Source: a virus
Direction: 5' to 3' (one strand)
Length of the DNA stretch: 33,750 nt
Virus record (IMG/VR): IMGVR_UViG_3300009177_000082
Span: 1-33,750 of that record
Within the stretch, counting starts at the first letter, position 1. Every line of letters begins with the position of its first letter. The notes under the pieces were generated by a model. The model was not told the origin of the DNA, ran no database searches, and saw only the letters and a list, made by a program, of their open reading frames with translations. Shown one piece after another: positions 1-8,556 of the stretch. The translations under genes were made by a program, and so were the position numbers.

Positions 1-60
1 CGGAATTGCGGGCGGAGCTGCTGCAGCGCTGCCGATACCGCCACTGTTCGGCGAAGGGGG

Positions 61-1095
61 TCAGAATCGGGGCAGCGTCGACAGCGCCCGCCGCACGTGC
101 TCCGCCGCCTGCTCCTGGTCCACTGCGAAATCGGAGGCTCTCATGTGGCCACGGATGTCATCCTGGAGCTCACTCAGGTCACCCGCCGGAAGTTGCGCAG
201 CAGCGGCATCGTACACCCACACGCAGACCGGAGCGCACAAGCAGCGAGGGTGAAGCGGCATCCGCCCAACGCCTGGCCAGTCCTGGCCGATCGGCACGCT
301 CTCGCCGTCGAGCGCGGCGCAGCGCTGACAGGTGTTACGGTCCATCATGGCCGACCAAACATCGAACAGCCCGCCGCCCCATCCGCCCGCCGGCGGCGCG
401 CCCATCCCGCCGGGCCCCGCCTCGTAAATCGTCCCCGGGATGACGGTGGCCAAGTCCCGCCACACAAGCGCGTGCTGGTCGGCGTAGGCGTCGATCGATT
501 GGGTGATTGCCTGCGTCTCGACGAGCGCCCCGACGCCCGTTCCTGACTCGAGCGCATCACTCCCAGCGGCGCTGCCGATGCCCCGAGCGAGCAGGTCGAC
601 CCCGCCGCCGCCCCGCTTCCAAGACACGTACGTGCCCAGCACCTGGCTTGACCAGCGGTGAGCGATCGAGAGCCCGGCCTGATGCGCGATCGCTGCGTCG
701 ACCTCGGAGGTTGTCACGATCCCGGTCAGCGTCGGGGCAACCGCGTCGAACCCCGCCGCTTGCGCCTGCTGCACGAACCCCGACAGGTCACCTTGCGCTT
801 GGCCGTTCGCGAGTTCTCGCGCATGACCGCGAGCTCGTTCGACTGCCATCGCTGCGGAGTGAGCCAGCGAGCCCGAGATCGAATTGACTGACCGGTAAAG
901 CGTCCGCTTGATGGCGCGTGGGTCGGGTGACTCGGACGCCAGGCGGACGATCAGTTGCTGGGTTGCCTGCTCGACTGGCTCTCGGAGCACGGTGCGCGCG
1001 ATGTCTTCGGACGCGAGCACGCGCGCAGTGACGGCGCGGTGGCGAGCGGCGAGGTCAGCGCGATCGGCCGCGGAGAGGCGAGGGGAGCGGGCCAT
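61..1095 (-). CDS. Phage head morphogenesis protein (Mu gpF / SPP1 gp7-like)
   Basis: This 344-residue protein ends with the signature of the minor head protein family: D252, then CxxC at 256-259, a conserved glycine-rich stretch, and LHPRCLC at 281-287. In SPP1 gp7 and Mu gpF this C-terminal domain belongs to a minor capsid protein that acts early in prohead assembly, close to the portal. The N-terminal two thirds are Ala-rich and largely helical by composition. The ATG at 1095 directly follows the TGA of the upstream gene (TGAATG), which supports the start. Its place downstream of terminase and portal genes fits a head gene. The family call is strong; the exact role is inferred. Confidence 0.85.
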   Translation of the reverse strand: MARSPRLSAADRADLAARHRAVTARVLASEDIARTVLREPVEQATQQLIVRLASESPDPRAIKRTLYRSVNSISGSLAHSAAMAVERARGHARELANGQAQGDLSGFVQQAQAAGFDAVAPTLTGIVTTSEVDAAIAHQAGLSIAHRWSSQVLGTYVSWKRGGGGVDLLARGIGSAAGSDALESGTGVGALVETQAITQSIDAYADQHALVWRDLATVIPGTIYEAGPGGMGAPPAGGWGGGLFDVWSAMMDRNTCQRCAALDGESVPIGQDWPGVGRMPLHPRCLCAPVCVWVYDAAAAQLPAGDLSELQDDIRGHMRASDFAVDQEQAAEHVRRALSTLPRF

Positions 1096-1446
1096 TCAAC
1101 CACGCGCCTTCCTGGCGTTGTACCAGCGTCGCCAAAGCGGATAGGCAAGAAAGAGCGCGCAGCCGGCCAGAGCCGAATAAGACCGATGCGCCAAGAAATA
1201 GGCGACCCAGAGCACCTCTTTGCCCGCGAAGTACCAGCGCGCCCATCGCCAACAGTGCACATCGGGGACGACCGCGCGCGCCTGAGATTCCGCCATCCGG
1301 TCGGAGACCTGGCCGTGCATGAACGAAAGCCAAACGGCCCCGACGCCAAGCCATTCAACCGCGCGATTGCCGCCGAGCGCGGCGACGAGACTCAGGACTG
1401 CGAGCGCCAGCGCCGACTCAAGCTGCCACGTTCGGAGCCTCCGCAT
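1096..1446 (-). CDS. Small multi-spanning membrane protein, unknown function
   Basis: The 116-residue product has three or four hydrophobic segments, at about residues 8-23, 27-44 and 79-105, and a basic C-terminus (RRWYNARKARG). Membrane location is therefore likely. I do not recognise the family. A holin role is conceivable for a small membrane protein in a phage, but there is no lysis gene nearby and I do not claim it. The gene sits between the gpF-like gene and a small zinc-ribbon-like gene. Both of its junctions are tight TGAATG stop/start contacts, so it is probably translated as part of the head operon. Confidence 0.65.
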   Translation of the reverse strand: MRRLRTWQLESALALAVLSLVAALGGNRAVEWLGVGAVWLSFMHGQVSDRMAESQARAVVPDVHCWRWARWYFAGKEVLWVAYFLAHRSYSALAGCALFLAYPLWRRWYNARKARG

Positions 1447-1641
1447 TCACGCCTCCGCTTCGCCCGTATGCTCACCACAATCGAGACACACCCACGTATC
1501 CGCTCCTGAGCACTGGAGAACGTTCGGGTGGAAGACGACCGAAGCCGTGACCGCCTCGGGCTGCCAGCAGTAGACCGGCGGATCGAGTTCGTCCGGCTCT
1601 TCGCATTCGCCGAAGACGTGGATCGTTGGGCTAGCGGCCAC
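1447..1641 (-). CDS. Small Cys-containing hypothetical protein
   Basis: This 64-residue acidic protein has a GTG start. Its C-terminal half carries CSGADTWVCLDCGEH, a spacing of cysteines and histidine that could bind zinc. Its start overlaps the end of the upstream 173-residue gene by 11 nt and its stop abuts the ATG of the membrane protein gene. Nothing further about function can be read from it. Confidence 0.6.
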   Translation of the reverse strand: MAASPTIHVFGECEEPDELDPPVYCWQPEAVTASVVFHPNVLQCSGADTWVCLDCGEHTGEAEA

Positions 1642-2152
1642 TGGCCACCACCCGGAGCTTCGCCGCCGGCTTCGGCTGGAGCTTTTCGATCTCTTCCTGA
1701 AGCCACAGCCCGAACACCCGCATCCCTGAGCGAAGGAACTTGTCCTGGACTTCTTTCAGGAGCTCGAGCTTCTCTTCGTTGCGGCGGGAGACGAAGTGCT
1801 CGGCCTTCGTGGGCATCGCCACGACGGTCAGACCTCGCTGGAGAGCGGTCGCTCGCTCATGCCGGGCGAGGTCGACTGCGCGGCATGCTGGGCATGTGCG
1901 GAACGCTCGAGACTGGGGAGTTTCCTTGTCACGCGACCGCCCGCACCGGCACTTGCCCTCTTCCGCATAGCGCTCGCGGCGCGCCGTCGTGCGGAGCCGG
2001 TGGTATTGGCGATAGGCCCGCTCTGCCGCGCTCTTCCCGTCAGCGGCCCGAAGAAAAAAGACCCCGCCCGACTCACCCTCAGCAGCCTTCGCTACCTGAG
2101 CGCAGGAGAGAACTTTCCCCTTCGAATCGAGCTCTACTCGGAACCAGAACAT
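1631..2152 (-). CDS. Zinc-ribbon-like hypothetical protein of the head module
   Basis: The protein has 173 residues when started at the ATG at 2152. A GTG one codon upstream, at 2155, is also open. An AGGGA element lies 8 nt before the ATG. The centre has CRCGRSRD followed by CPACRA, which could make a CxC/CxxC zinc site. A basic N-terminal half and a charged helical C-terminus (EEKLELLKEVQDKF) flank it. It follows the portal gene and overlaps the next small gene. Similar small Cys-rich proteins are common in phage head operons, but the function is unknown. Confidence 0.6.
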   Translation of the reverse strand: MFWFRVELDSKGKVLSCAQVAKAAEGESGGVFFLRAADGKSAAERAYRQYHRLRTTARRERYAEEGKCRCGRSRDKETPQSRAFRTCPACRAVDLARHERATALQRGLTVVAMPTKAEHFVSRRNEEKLELLKEVQDKFLRSGMRVFGLWLQEEIEKLQPKPAAKLRVVASGR

Positions 2153-2155
2153 CAC

Positions 2156-3844
2156 TTATTTCCCTGGGATTGGCGGCTTGGGTGGGAGGTTCGTTTTGCC
2201 GGCGCCGGGCGGCAGCTTCGGGTTTGCGCCTCCCGCGCCCGGCGCACCTAGGCCGAGCAAAGGCTTCGGCGGCATGACCATCTCGTCGGTGACGTGCTGG
2301 TCGAGTTCGTCGAACATCTCCTGCTTCTCTGCATCGGAGGACTTCGGGTTCATCCGAGCGACGAGGCTCTTGAGGTACACCTTGCGCGCAGTCTTCGACG
2401 GGATGTCGAGCGTCAGGAACTCGGTGGCCTCACCGATGAGCGCCGCACGGTCGTCATCGTCGTAGCTGTCTACGCCTGTGGCCTTCCACACGATCTTGCC
2501 ACCGCGCTCATTGTCGCCGCGGCCGTCGCTCACCACGTCGTAAACCATCTCCGATACCTCGCGCGTCGAGTCGGCGAGGAAATCGAGGATAACGCCCGTC
2601 GCAGAGCGATCTTCTGCCTTCGACTCACCCGAGCGCTGCACGGTCGCGCCGGTGTTCGAGAGCGCCAGGGACATGGTGTTCAGGGCGCTGTAGATCTCCT
2701 CGCGCACCTTGAAGTTTTCCGACGATGCGATCGTCCAAGCGTTGCCGGACGGACCCTTGAAGCTGAAGTCGTCGCCGGCGCCGAGCACGAGGAAACCCTT
2801 GGCGCGCGCCTGCCCGACTGGGTCAACGCCGCGCCCTGGGTTCTGTTGCACGTCGGCCGGGAGAGCACCGTTCACCGAGGGGATCTCGGAGCCGAGCTTC
2901 ACGAACGGAATCTCGACCAGACTCCGGCACATCGACCCGCGGAGATTCGATCGGCCGTTGTAGTGCTCCTTGCACAACGGGCCGAGCTGATTCCCTGCCC
3001 AAATCGCCGCTGGCAAGTTGATCTCGACGATGGGGATCCGAGAGAACGTGGTCGGCGTCCGCTCGGTCACCCGCGAGACGATCTCGTCGGGCTTGATGTC
3101 TTCGTCTTTGGTTACCGACTTGGTCTCGTAGACCTCGAAGGCCGCAGCGCCGGTGTCGAGCATTCGCCAGATCTTGAACTGGTACTTGTAGCTCGAGTGG
3201 TCCCCGAGCGGGTCGGACCGGTCGACGATCTTCTTGATGAGCTTGCACCAAACGAACCGCCCCTTGTCATCGCACTCCCAGTCGAGCATCGACTCGAGCG
3301 GGATCGAGTAAAGCCATGCGCGCCCGACCCCGAGCTGCTCTTCCTGGAGCTTGTTCGCCGCATCAGGTACGCCGCGCGGCATGTCGACGCCGATGAGAGC
3401 CCGCTTCTGCACGAGCGCGCCGATGAGCCGCGCCCGCATGAACTGGGAAAAGTTCGTGCCCTGAAGGTCGCAGTCGTTCGCGAAGGCCTTATAAAACGGT
3501 TCGTCCGGCGTCGCCGGCGCCGAGCTCCCGGTCTTCCCCTCGGCGGCTACCTTGAGTGGCACACCGAACAGCCCACCCACGAGATGCCCAACGACGCGGG
3601 CCATGTGGTTCACGTAGGCCGTGGTCTTCAGCCGCCACTCGTATTCTTTCTTCGGCTCTTCGGGGACACGCGGGCAGAAGAGCTTCGCGTTCTCCTGAAT
3701 TTCAAAGCCACCCTCGTGCAGAAGCCGCAGGCTCTCCCACAATTCGGCGTCGTATGCGGCATTCCGCTGCGAAAATAGCCGCGCCCACGTCGCTCCGGGC
3801 GGTTGCTCGGCGATGGCTGCGGCGAGTGGTGCAGGTAGGGTCAC
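2156..3844 (-). CDS. Portal protein (DUF4055-like)
   Basis: The 562-residue protein resembles the DUF4055 portal-type family. The N-terminal region has the order seen there: a repeated YVNHMARVVGHLVGGLFG helix, a short linker, and later a YSIPLESMLDWE strand. The C-terminal part is charged and Pro/Gly-rich and ends in PPKPPIPGK. Portal proteins form the dodecameric vertex ring through which DNA is packaged. The start is GTG with a weak AGG upstream. The gene lies directly after the large terminase gene, as portals usually do, with a 50-nt gap that holds one copy of the dispersed palindrome. The family assignment comes from pattern recognition only. Confidence 0.75.
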   Translation of the reverse strand: MTLPAPLAAAIAEQPPGATWARLFSQRNAAYDAELWESLRLLHEGGFEIQENAKLFCPRVPEEPKKEYEWRLKTTAYVNHMARVVGHLVGGLFGVPLKVAAEGKTGSSAPATPDEPFYKAFANDCDLQGTNFSQFMRARLIGALVQKRALIGVDMPRGVPDAANKLQEEQLGVGRAWLYSIPLESMLDWECDDKGRFVWCKLIKKIVDRSDPLGDHSSYKYQFKIWRMLDTGAAAFEVYETKSVTKDEDIKPDEIVSRVTERTPTTFSRIPIVEINLPAAIWAGNQLGPLCKEHYNGRSNLRGSMCRSLVEIPFVKLGSEIPSVNGALPADVQQNPGRGVDPVGQARAKGFLVLGAGDDFSFKGPSGNAWTIASSENFKVREEIYSALNTMSLALSNTGATVQRSGESKAEDRSATGVILDFLADSTREVSEMVYDVVSDGRGDNERGGKIVWKATGVDSYDDDDRAALIGEATEFLTLDIPSKTARKVYLKSLVARMNPKSSDAEKQEMFDELDQHVTDEMVMPPKPLLGLGAPGAGGANPKLPPGAGKTNLPPKPPIPGK

Positions 3845-3871
3845 AGCATCAACCTAGGGAAAAGCGCTCTT

Positions 3872-3889
3872 TCCTGCCACCTGACAGGA
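3872..3889. promoter_or_regulatory. Dispersed 18-bp palindrome, copy 1 (upstream of portal gene)
   Basis: The sequence matches TCCTGTCA-NN-TGACAGGA with one mismatch in the left arm and a perfect right arm. It lies in the only gap between the terminase and portal genes, 27 nt before the portal GTG. An operator or similar site is inferred from its recurrence at six other gaps. Confidence 0.6.
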
Positions 3890-3894
3890 TTGAC

Positions 3895-5331
3895 TCAGGA
3901 GAAATCGGGCAGGTCACCGCCCCAGTTGGCCGACTTTGAGGCGATGTGGGAGCCGCGGATCTGAGCGACCGCCATGTGCCCGTCGGATAGCGTGTCGATC
4001 TGATCGTCGTGGCCGCCCTTCGGGAACTGCTCTGCCTCGGCGAGGAAAGCCTCGTTCCACGGGCCGCGGAGCAGTGTGATCCCCGCGTTCTCCGCAGTAG
4101 CCGAGGCGGGCCCGGCGCGCTGCACCTTCGACCCGCTCGGCCGGATGATCATGACCCGATGCGCCGAGAGCATGTCGGCATATGCCATCGCCTGGGCCTT
4201 TCCGGCCTGTCCCGGGTCCTGCGGAATGACCGTCACCACGGCGCCGCGGCCGTAGCGCGCCGCGTCTTGGTTCGTGATCGTCTCGACCGTCCGCCTGACG
4301 ACCTCCGGCCTGCCCCTCACGCGCTCGACGTGCTCAATGAAGAAACCGAAGTTCGGCGCCCATCCGTACAAGAGACCTACCGAGTAGTCGGGATCGTTCT
4401 TCGCGTCTGGCTTGAGCGTGCGCGGCGCGCCGAGCTTTTCCTCTGTGGCCGCCAAGTCCCACGCCCGCACACGGATCGCCTGCGGCGGCACAGCGTCCTT
4501 CACCGGGAACATGCCGCGACGGAAAAGCAGGCCGGGCGTGTAATCGGCCTCCCAATCGCCCTCAAGCAGACGAGCGCGCTGCACTGGCTCCATGCTTTTG
4601 AGTTGCGCCTCGTACTCGACGCCGAGCGACGGGTTGTCCGAGAGCCGCGACCGAACGAAGCAGCGGGACAGCGCGTGCGGCGTGCCCTTCTCGACGTAGC
4701 GCTCCGTCCCATCGTCATCGGTCACGTACCAAAGCGTTTGGCCCGATTCGGCGCGGATGCCGGTGTAGGTCTCGGACCGGTCGACCCACGGGGCCCAGCG
4801 CTGCTTAACCCACCCGGGCTCTGGGTTGCAGGTCGCGCGGATCTCGAGCGGGATCCCGTTCTTGCCGCGCAAGCGGCTGAACAGGTAGCGGTACTGGAAC
4901 GGTGTGTAGTGCGTGAGTTCGTCGAAGCCGATGTATTGGTAGGCCGCGCCCTGGTGCTTGTAGGCGTCCTCGTCCCGAGCGAGGTACGAGAGGTAGATGC
5001 GCGCGCCGCTCGGGAAGTTCCACTCGGTGCCGCCCTTCGGCACGCCGCCTAGAGCGCCGTAGATCGGTCGAGCCTCCTGGTCGGAGATCTTCTGGATCTC
5101 GTCGAACGTGTTGCGAAAGAGAATCCCACGAAAAGTCGGCTCGTGGATGTAGCGGAGCGGGCCGGCAACCAGAAGGTTGCTCTTGCCGCCGCCGGCGCTC
5201 CCGCCGAAAAGTAGCTCACGCGCGCTCGAGCGAAGGGCAATCCCTTGCGGACCGATGCCGCCGCCCGGCGCTGGGTGCGGGCGCCAAACAACCTCGCTTC
5301 CGTCCGGCAGGAATTCCGGCTCGCCGATCAC
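3895..5331 (-). CDS. terL: Phage terminase large subunit (packaging ATPase and nuclease)
   Basis: This 478-residue protein has both terminase domains. The ATPase domain has a Walker A loop GGSAGGGKS at residues 43-51, a Walker B with the catalytic acid in IGFDELT at 134-140, and ATCNP at 166-170, which fits the coupling motif. The RNase H-like nuclease domain shows AWDLAA at 290-295, a second acidic region around QDPGQAGK at 371-378, and HDDQID at 441-446, which supplies the last metal ligands. It packages DNA into the prohead through the portal. The ATG overlaps the stop of the small-subunit gene by ATGA at 5328-5331, indicating coupled translation. Confidence 0.95.
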   Translation of the reverse strand: MIGEPEFLPDGSEVVWRPHPAPGGGIGPQGIALRSSARELLFGGSAGGGKSNLLVAGPLRYIHEPTFRGILFRNTFDEIQKISDQEARPIYGALGGVPKGGTEWNFPSGARIYLSYLARDEDAYKHQGAAYQYIGFDELTHYTPFQYRYLFSRLRGKNGIPLEIRATCNPEPGWVKQRWAPWVDRSETYTGIRAESGQTLWYVTDDDGTERYVEKGTPHALSRCFVRSRLSDNPSLGVEYEAQLKSMEPVQRARLLEGDWEADYTPGLLFRRGMFPVKDAVPPQAIRVRAWDLAATEEKLGAPRTLKPDAKNDPDYSVGLLYGWAPNFGFFIEHVERVRGRPEVVRRTVETITNQDAARYGRGAVVTVIPQDPGQAGKAQAMAYADMLSAHRVMIIRPSGSKVQRAGPASATAENAGITLLRGPWNEAFLAEAEQFPKGGHDDQIDTLSDGHMAVAQIRGSHIASKSANWGGDLPDFS

Positions 5332-5798
5332 TCAGGCTCTTTGGCGGGCATGATGATGACTTTGGCTGGCCCCATGTCGAGCGGCGCGCCGTCCTTGGCC
5401 GTGTGCTCGTTCTTCTGAATCGGCGCGAAGTCCTTCGGGAACAGTCGCTCAAGCACCCACTTGATGTCGCCGTTCCCGCGCTCCCGCTTCTCGCCGGTTG
5501 GCGCTCCGATGGCGTCAGCGTCGAGCACGCGGAGTCGCTCGATCACGTAACCCGCCTGAGCTCGGTCGACCTCGCGAATGAATTCCACATATGGCTCCTC
5601 GCCGTCCGCCGCACGAGTCCGGTAGTTCTCAAGCGTCTCGTAGGTGAAACCGATCGCCTTGCAGGCCCAGTTCTGTGGGCTCCCGGCACGGAGGAGCGTC
5701 AGGAAGCGCGTCTTGTCTTCCTCGGTCATGCCGGCGAGCTTGGGTGGCCTGCCGACGGGCTTCCCCTTGGCCTTGGCTGGGTGTTTCGGCTTAGCCAT
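5328..5798 (-). CDS. Probable terminase small subunit
   Basis: This 156-residue protein precedes the large terminase with an ATGA overlap. It has a basic N-terminus with the GRPPKL AT-hook-like motif. A helix-turn-helix-like region, AGSPQNWACKAIGFTYETLENY, follows at about residues 38-59, as in DNA-recognising small terminases. The middle, IREVDRAQAGYVIERL, is helical and would suit oligomerisation. It should bind the packaging site and present DNA to the large subunit. The call rests on position and this architecture. Confidence 0.8.
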   Translation of the reverse strand: MAKPKHPAKAKGKPVGRPPKLAGMTEEDKTRFLTLLRAGSPQNWACKAIGFTYETLENYRTRAADGEEPYVEFIREVDRAQAGYVIERLRVLDADAIGAPTGEKRERGNGDIKWVLERLFPKDFAPIQKNEHTAKDGAPLDMGPAKVIIMPAKEPE

Positions 5799-6243
5799 CG
5801 CTCGGTTCCTCTAAATGATCGCGCGCGCGTGCATGCGCGAGGGATAAAGAACCCGCTGGACGATCGGACATGATAATGGTTCGCTCTCCGGGCCCTGAGT
5901 CCTGACAGGTGGCAGCTTCGAACGGCCGAAGCCTAGCGATGCCTCGCGGCGACGCGGTCAGCGAATACGGTAGCCAGGTGAGCTTGAACTGCTGGTCGGT
6001 CTCCTGAGTTGGCTCATCCTCGGAAAAACGCAACGGCACGACGCCCAGCTCGAACACGCCTCGGGCGCTTAGCCCGTCGTACATCCTGCTACGGATCTCA
6101 TCGACCAGCTCCGACATCAGCCTGGAGATGACTGCGGCTGATTGATTGCTGAACGTCCCCATCCGGGAGAGCGCGGAGAATGCCGCTTCCCGTTGGCGCT
6201 GGAGCCTGCGGGTCCGGCGGAGGCGTCGTGCTCGGGGGTTCAT
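5791..6243 (-). CDS. Hypothetical phage protein, basic N-terminus
   Basis: The product is 150 residues when started at the ATG at 6243, which overlaps the upstream stop as ATGA. An in-frame ATG at 6267 would add eight residues but break this overlap. The first 20 residues are Arg-rich (RARRLRRTRRLQRQR). The middle contains SELVDEIRSRMYDGLSARG and a predicted beta stretch. No family was recognised. It overlaps the small terminase gene by 8 nt. A partial copy of the dispersed palindrome (5900-5917) lies within its coding sequence. Confidence 0.6.
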   Translation of the reverse strand: MNPRARRLRRTRRLQRQREAAFSALSRMGTFSNQSAAVISRLMSELVDEIRSRMYDGLSARGVFELGVVPLRFSEDEPTQETDQQFKLTWLPYSLTASPRGIARLRPFEAATCQDSGPGERTIIMSDRPAGSLSLAHARARDHLEEPSDG

Positions 6244-6482
6244 CGCTTGGGCTCCGGGCATGACCACTTGTCGAGCAGCATCCGATTGTGGCGATCGGCG
6301 CGAGCGGCAGCGCGGCGACGGTATTCGGCGATTGAGTCAGCTCGGACTGCGACGAAGAAGCCGGCTATGCCGCCGATGGCGAGCGCTGCGCTTAGCCAGG
6401 GGAGCACGTGCGCCGCGATGAGGGCCATGCTGGCCAGCAGCATCACGCACAGAATCGTCCCGACGATATATTGCCACCTCAT
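6240..6482 (-). CDS. Small membrane protein with two transmembrane segments
   Basis: The 80-residue protein has two hydrophobic segments, at about residues 5-28 and 29-47, joined by a very short turn. A basic cytoplasm-like tail (EYRRRAAARADRHNR) follows. It is linked by ATGA overlaps to both neighbours. The topology is clear from composition, but the function is not. Two-segment phage membrane proteins can be holins, yet this gene is far from any endolysin in the window, so no such claim is made. Confidence 0.6.
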   Translation of the reverse strand: MRWQYIVGTILCVMLLASMALIAAHVLPWLSAALAIGGIAGFFVAVRADSIAEYRRRAAARADRHNRMLLDKWSCPEPKR

Positions 6483-6943
6483 GGCCGAGCCCTCCGCTTG
6501 CGTGCCGCTTCTGCTCTGCGCTGGTGGCGGTTCTTCCGGGGCGCGATCGGTTGGTCTGGCTCAGCGAAGCCTCGTGCTTCTGCGCGCGCCGCGTGACCCT
6601 TGAGCCTGGGCTCCGGGTTGAGCAGCGTCGCTTGCATGAAAGCCTCGAAGGTCGCGCGGGACACGACGCCCGTGACGTTGCCGGCCCTGTCCTTGAGCAG
6701 GATGGCGCCGTCCGGGTTGGATTCGTCCTCCAGCTCGGCAGTGGCGATGTGGTCGAGCGGGATGCCTGTGGGGCTGAATAGCGTCCGCTCGATGGCCTCG
6801 AGTTGAGCGAGAGTCAGCTCCGGGCGCTCGCCGCGTGCTTCGGTTGGCAGAACGGCGCGCTCGAAGGTCTCGACCTGCTCCGGGGTATAGAACTGGGAGA
6901 AAGCTTCGCCTGCTGCCTCTGGAAAGGGGTCGACAACCGTCAC
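6479..6943 (-). CDS. Hypothetical phage protein with basic C-terminal tail
   Basis: This 154-residue protein is acidic for its first 110 residues and includes the well-spaced segment DGAILLKDRAGNVTGVVSRATFEAF. It ends in a strongly basic tail (RKNRHQRRAEAARKRRARP) that may bind nucleic acid. It overlaps both neighbours by ATGA. The family is not recognised. Confidence 0.6.
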   Translation of the reverse strand: MTVVDPFPEAAGEAFSQFYTPEQVETFERAVLPTEARGERPELTLAQLEAIERTLFSPTGIPLDHIATAELEDESNPDGAILLKDRAGNVTGVVSRATFEAFMQATLLNPEPRLKGHAARAEARGFAEPDQPIAPRKNRHQRRAEAARKRRARP

Positions 6944-7293
6944 GGCTCCAGTCTCCGCTCGTAGAACTCTTCGTAGGTCGGGTGGCGTGGCTTCAGGATT
7001 GGACCGGCGATGTGCGGGTGCAGGAGGGCCGCTAGCTGGCTCTTAGCTTCGTCGGTGAGCGGCGTGCGCTCGATGGCCCAGGACCAGCGGCGGGCGCGTA
7101 TCCGGTCAGCTGGGATACGGCTGGCGCCCCAAATCAGAACGTCCTCCGCGCTCGACTGCCAGGTGACAGGAACCGGGAGCTGGATGCAGCCGCGGCGGTA
7201 CCGGCCAGCCATCTCAGGGAGACACGCGAGCTTCGTGATCCGGGCTCTGGTGTCTCGGCGGCGCTGGCGGTGTCTCCGGGTGTGGGGGTTCAT
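6940..7293 (-). CDS. Hypothetical phage protein, Arg-rich N-terminus
   Basis: The 117-residue product starts with an Arg/His-rich stretch (RRHRQRRRDTRAR) and has a Trp-containing centre (VTWQSSAEDVLIWG, RRWSWAIERT). It overlaps both neighbours by ATGA. Its coding sequence contains an incidental match to the dispersed palindrome at 7154-7171, with a perfect right arm. No function can be proposed. Confidence 0.6.
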   Translation of the reverse strand: MNPHTRRHRQRRRDTRARITKLACLPEMAGRYRRGCIQLPVPVTWQSSAEDVLIWGASRIPADRIRARRWSWAIERTPLTDEAKSQLAALLHPHIAGPILKPRHPTYEEFYERRLEP

Positions 7294-7790
7294 GCGGGGC
7301 AGGTCTCCTCGCTCTCCGCGCAGAGCACGCGCTCGATGGCGTAGCCCATGTCAACCCGGTTCACTGAGTCGATGAGCGGATCGAGCAAGAATGGTCGCGT
7401 CTGGACACCGGCCGTCTCCATGACGAGCCTGGCGACACGAGAGAAGGGCCACGCATGCAAACACCGGCTACACCTGAGCGTTTGCCGCGATTGGTCCGCA
7501 AACACTGGCGCCACGCACTCGCAAGAGTGTGGGTACGGAGGCGTGTAGACGACGTGGGTGCGGTCGCCTTCGGTCACCACTTCCTGCGTTCGCGTTGCCC
7601 AGTGCGGATCTTCGTAGGGCGTGACGAGGGCCGCGAAATAGGAGCGCTCTTTGGCGGGGAGCTGGCGAAAGCGGAGGAGGTGCGCGCCGTTAAACTCTCC
7701 GCCTTCCGGATTGATGACGCGCCAAGCCAGGAACAGCTCGGCCACGAGCGCATCGCAGCTCTCCAGCGTGTCTTCGGGCTGCGTGCTCAC
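7290..7790 (-). CDS. Hypothetical phage protein with CxC and CxxC motifs
   Basis: The protein is 166 residues when started at the GTG at 7790, whose GTGA overlap with the upstream stop decides the start. The longer frame to 7829 would overrun the neighbour. Residues around SCECVAPVF and LRCSRCLHAWPF give two Cys pairs about 23 residues apart, which would suit a zinc ribbon. The rest is mixed alpha/beta. It is translationally coupled on both sides. The function is unknown. Confidence 0.6.
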   Translation of the reverse strand: MSTQPEDTLESCDALVAELFLAWRVINPEGGEFNGAHLLRFRQLPAKERSYFAALVTPYEDPHWATRTQEVVTEGDRTHVVYTPPYPHSCECVAPVFADQSRQTLRCSRCLHAWPFSRVARLVMETAGVQTRPFLLDPLIDSVNRVDMGYAIERVLCAESEETCPA

Positions 7791-8197
7791 GGCTTCACCC
7801 CCCACCCTCGAAGCTCCACCTCGACACACCTCAGGTCGTTCGCTGCATCTGATACAGCGTGCCAGTCGCTCTCTTGGAAGGCTGCTTGGAGGTAGGACTT
7901 GAGGGCTTCTTGACGGGTGAGGAGGCGAAGCTTTCGGGTTCCTCCGGTCGGCGCGGCGGGCGTGCCTGAGCCGCTGCCGCCTTCACCTGCACCTCTGCCG
8001 ACGCTCCGGTGCTGCCCGAGCTTGCGCAAGTCCTCCGCGACGACCCGGGCGATCCGCGAAACGTCCCCGTCGGACGTGACGACGATCTCGACCTTTTGGA
8101 TGGTCACCCCGCCATGGTCTGGCGGATGGCTTCCGGGGCGCGACTGCCGCGCTGGCGCGTTGGGTGGGCCGTCTTCGTGGTCGGGAGGGGCGCTCAC
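7787..8197 (-). CDS. Hypothetical phage protein with disordered linkers
   Basis: The 136-residue protein has a Pro-rich disordered start and then the strand-helix segment VEIVVTSDGDVSRIARVVAEDLRKLG. A Gly/Ser linker (GAGEGGSGSGTPAAP) and a helical C-terminus follow. It overlaps both neighbours by 4 nt. No family was recognised. Confidence 0.55.
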   Translation of the reverse strand: MSAPPDHEDGPPNAPARQSRPGSHPPDHGGVTIQKVEIVVTSDGDVSRIARVVAEDLRKLGQHRSVGRGAGEGGSGSGTPAAPTGGTRKLRLLTRQEALKSYLQAAFQESDWHAVSDAANDLRCVEVELRGWGVKP

Positions 8198-8556
8198 GGG
8201 CCGGGGTCTCCTGTTTGCAGGAAGGCGGCTTCGCGCGGGGACAGCGGCTCGTCCTTCAGCTCCTCCAGGGTAGCCTTTGCCTCAGCCACTGCGGCGAGCC
8301 GGAGCTCGGTCAGGAGCTTCGCGTGCTCTTCGGCGACCAGATCGGCCACCACCTGCTCGAGGCGCTTGGAGACGCGGGATTCGAGGTCGTTCGACATCTC
8401 TCGAAAGGTCACGGCCAGGTCGAAGCGGCCGCCAGCGGTGCCCTTTTCGACGTAGCGACCCGGTACGGCGCCGCCCGCGTGGTTGGGAGGGTTCCGCCAG
8501 CGCATGTGACGGCCCCAGTCCTGCTCGTAGCGGTCCAATCGGTCTCGTGCGCTCAT
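8194..8556 (-). CDS. Hypothetical phage protein, helical C-terminal half
   Basis: The 120-residue product has an aromatic and basic N-terminus (YEQDWGRHMRWRNPPNH). A long amphipathic helical region follows at about residues 50-105 (SKRLEQVVADLVAEEHAKLLTEL), likely a coiled coil. It is coupled to both neighbours by ATGA overlaps. The function is unknown. Confidence 0.55.
   Translation of the reverse strand: MSARDRLDRYEQDWGRHMRWRNPPNHAGGAVPGRYVEKGTAGGRFDLAVTFREMSNDLESRVSKRLEQVVADLVAEEHAKLLTELRLAAVAEAKATLEELKDEPLSPREAAFLQTGDPGP

Noticed and set aside
1-44. Start of a further minus-strand gene at a GTG at 42-44
   Set aside because: No ribosome binding site or overlap supports it, and only about 14 codons are visible.
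2294-3778. 494-codon open frame on the plus strand
   Set aside because: It is antisense to the portal gene, rich in Arg, Val and His, has no motifs, and is typical of GC-rich shadow frames.
4009-5052. 347-codon open frame on the plus strand
   Set aside because: It lies antisense to the large terminase gene, whose motifs are all intact; the frame itself shows no domain.
7154-7171. Match to the dispersed palindrome inside a coding region
   Set aside because: The left arm has three mismatches and the site is mid-gene, unlike the seven copies upstream of starts; kept only as a note. The partial match at 5900-5917 was set aside for the same reason.
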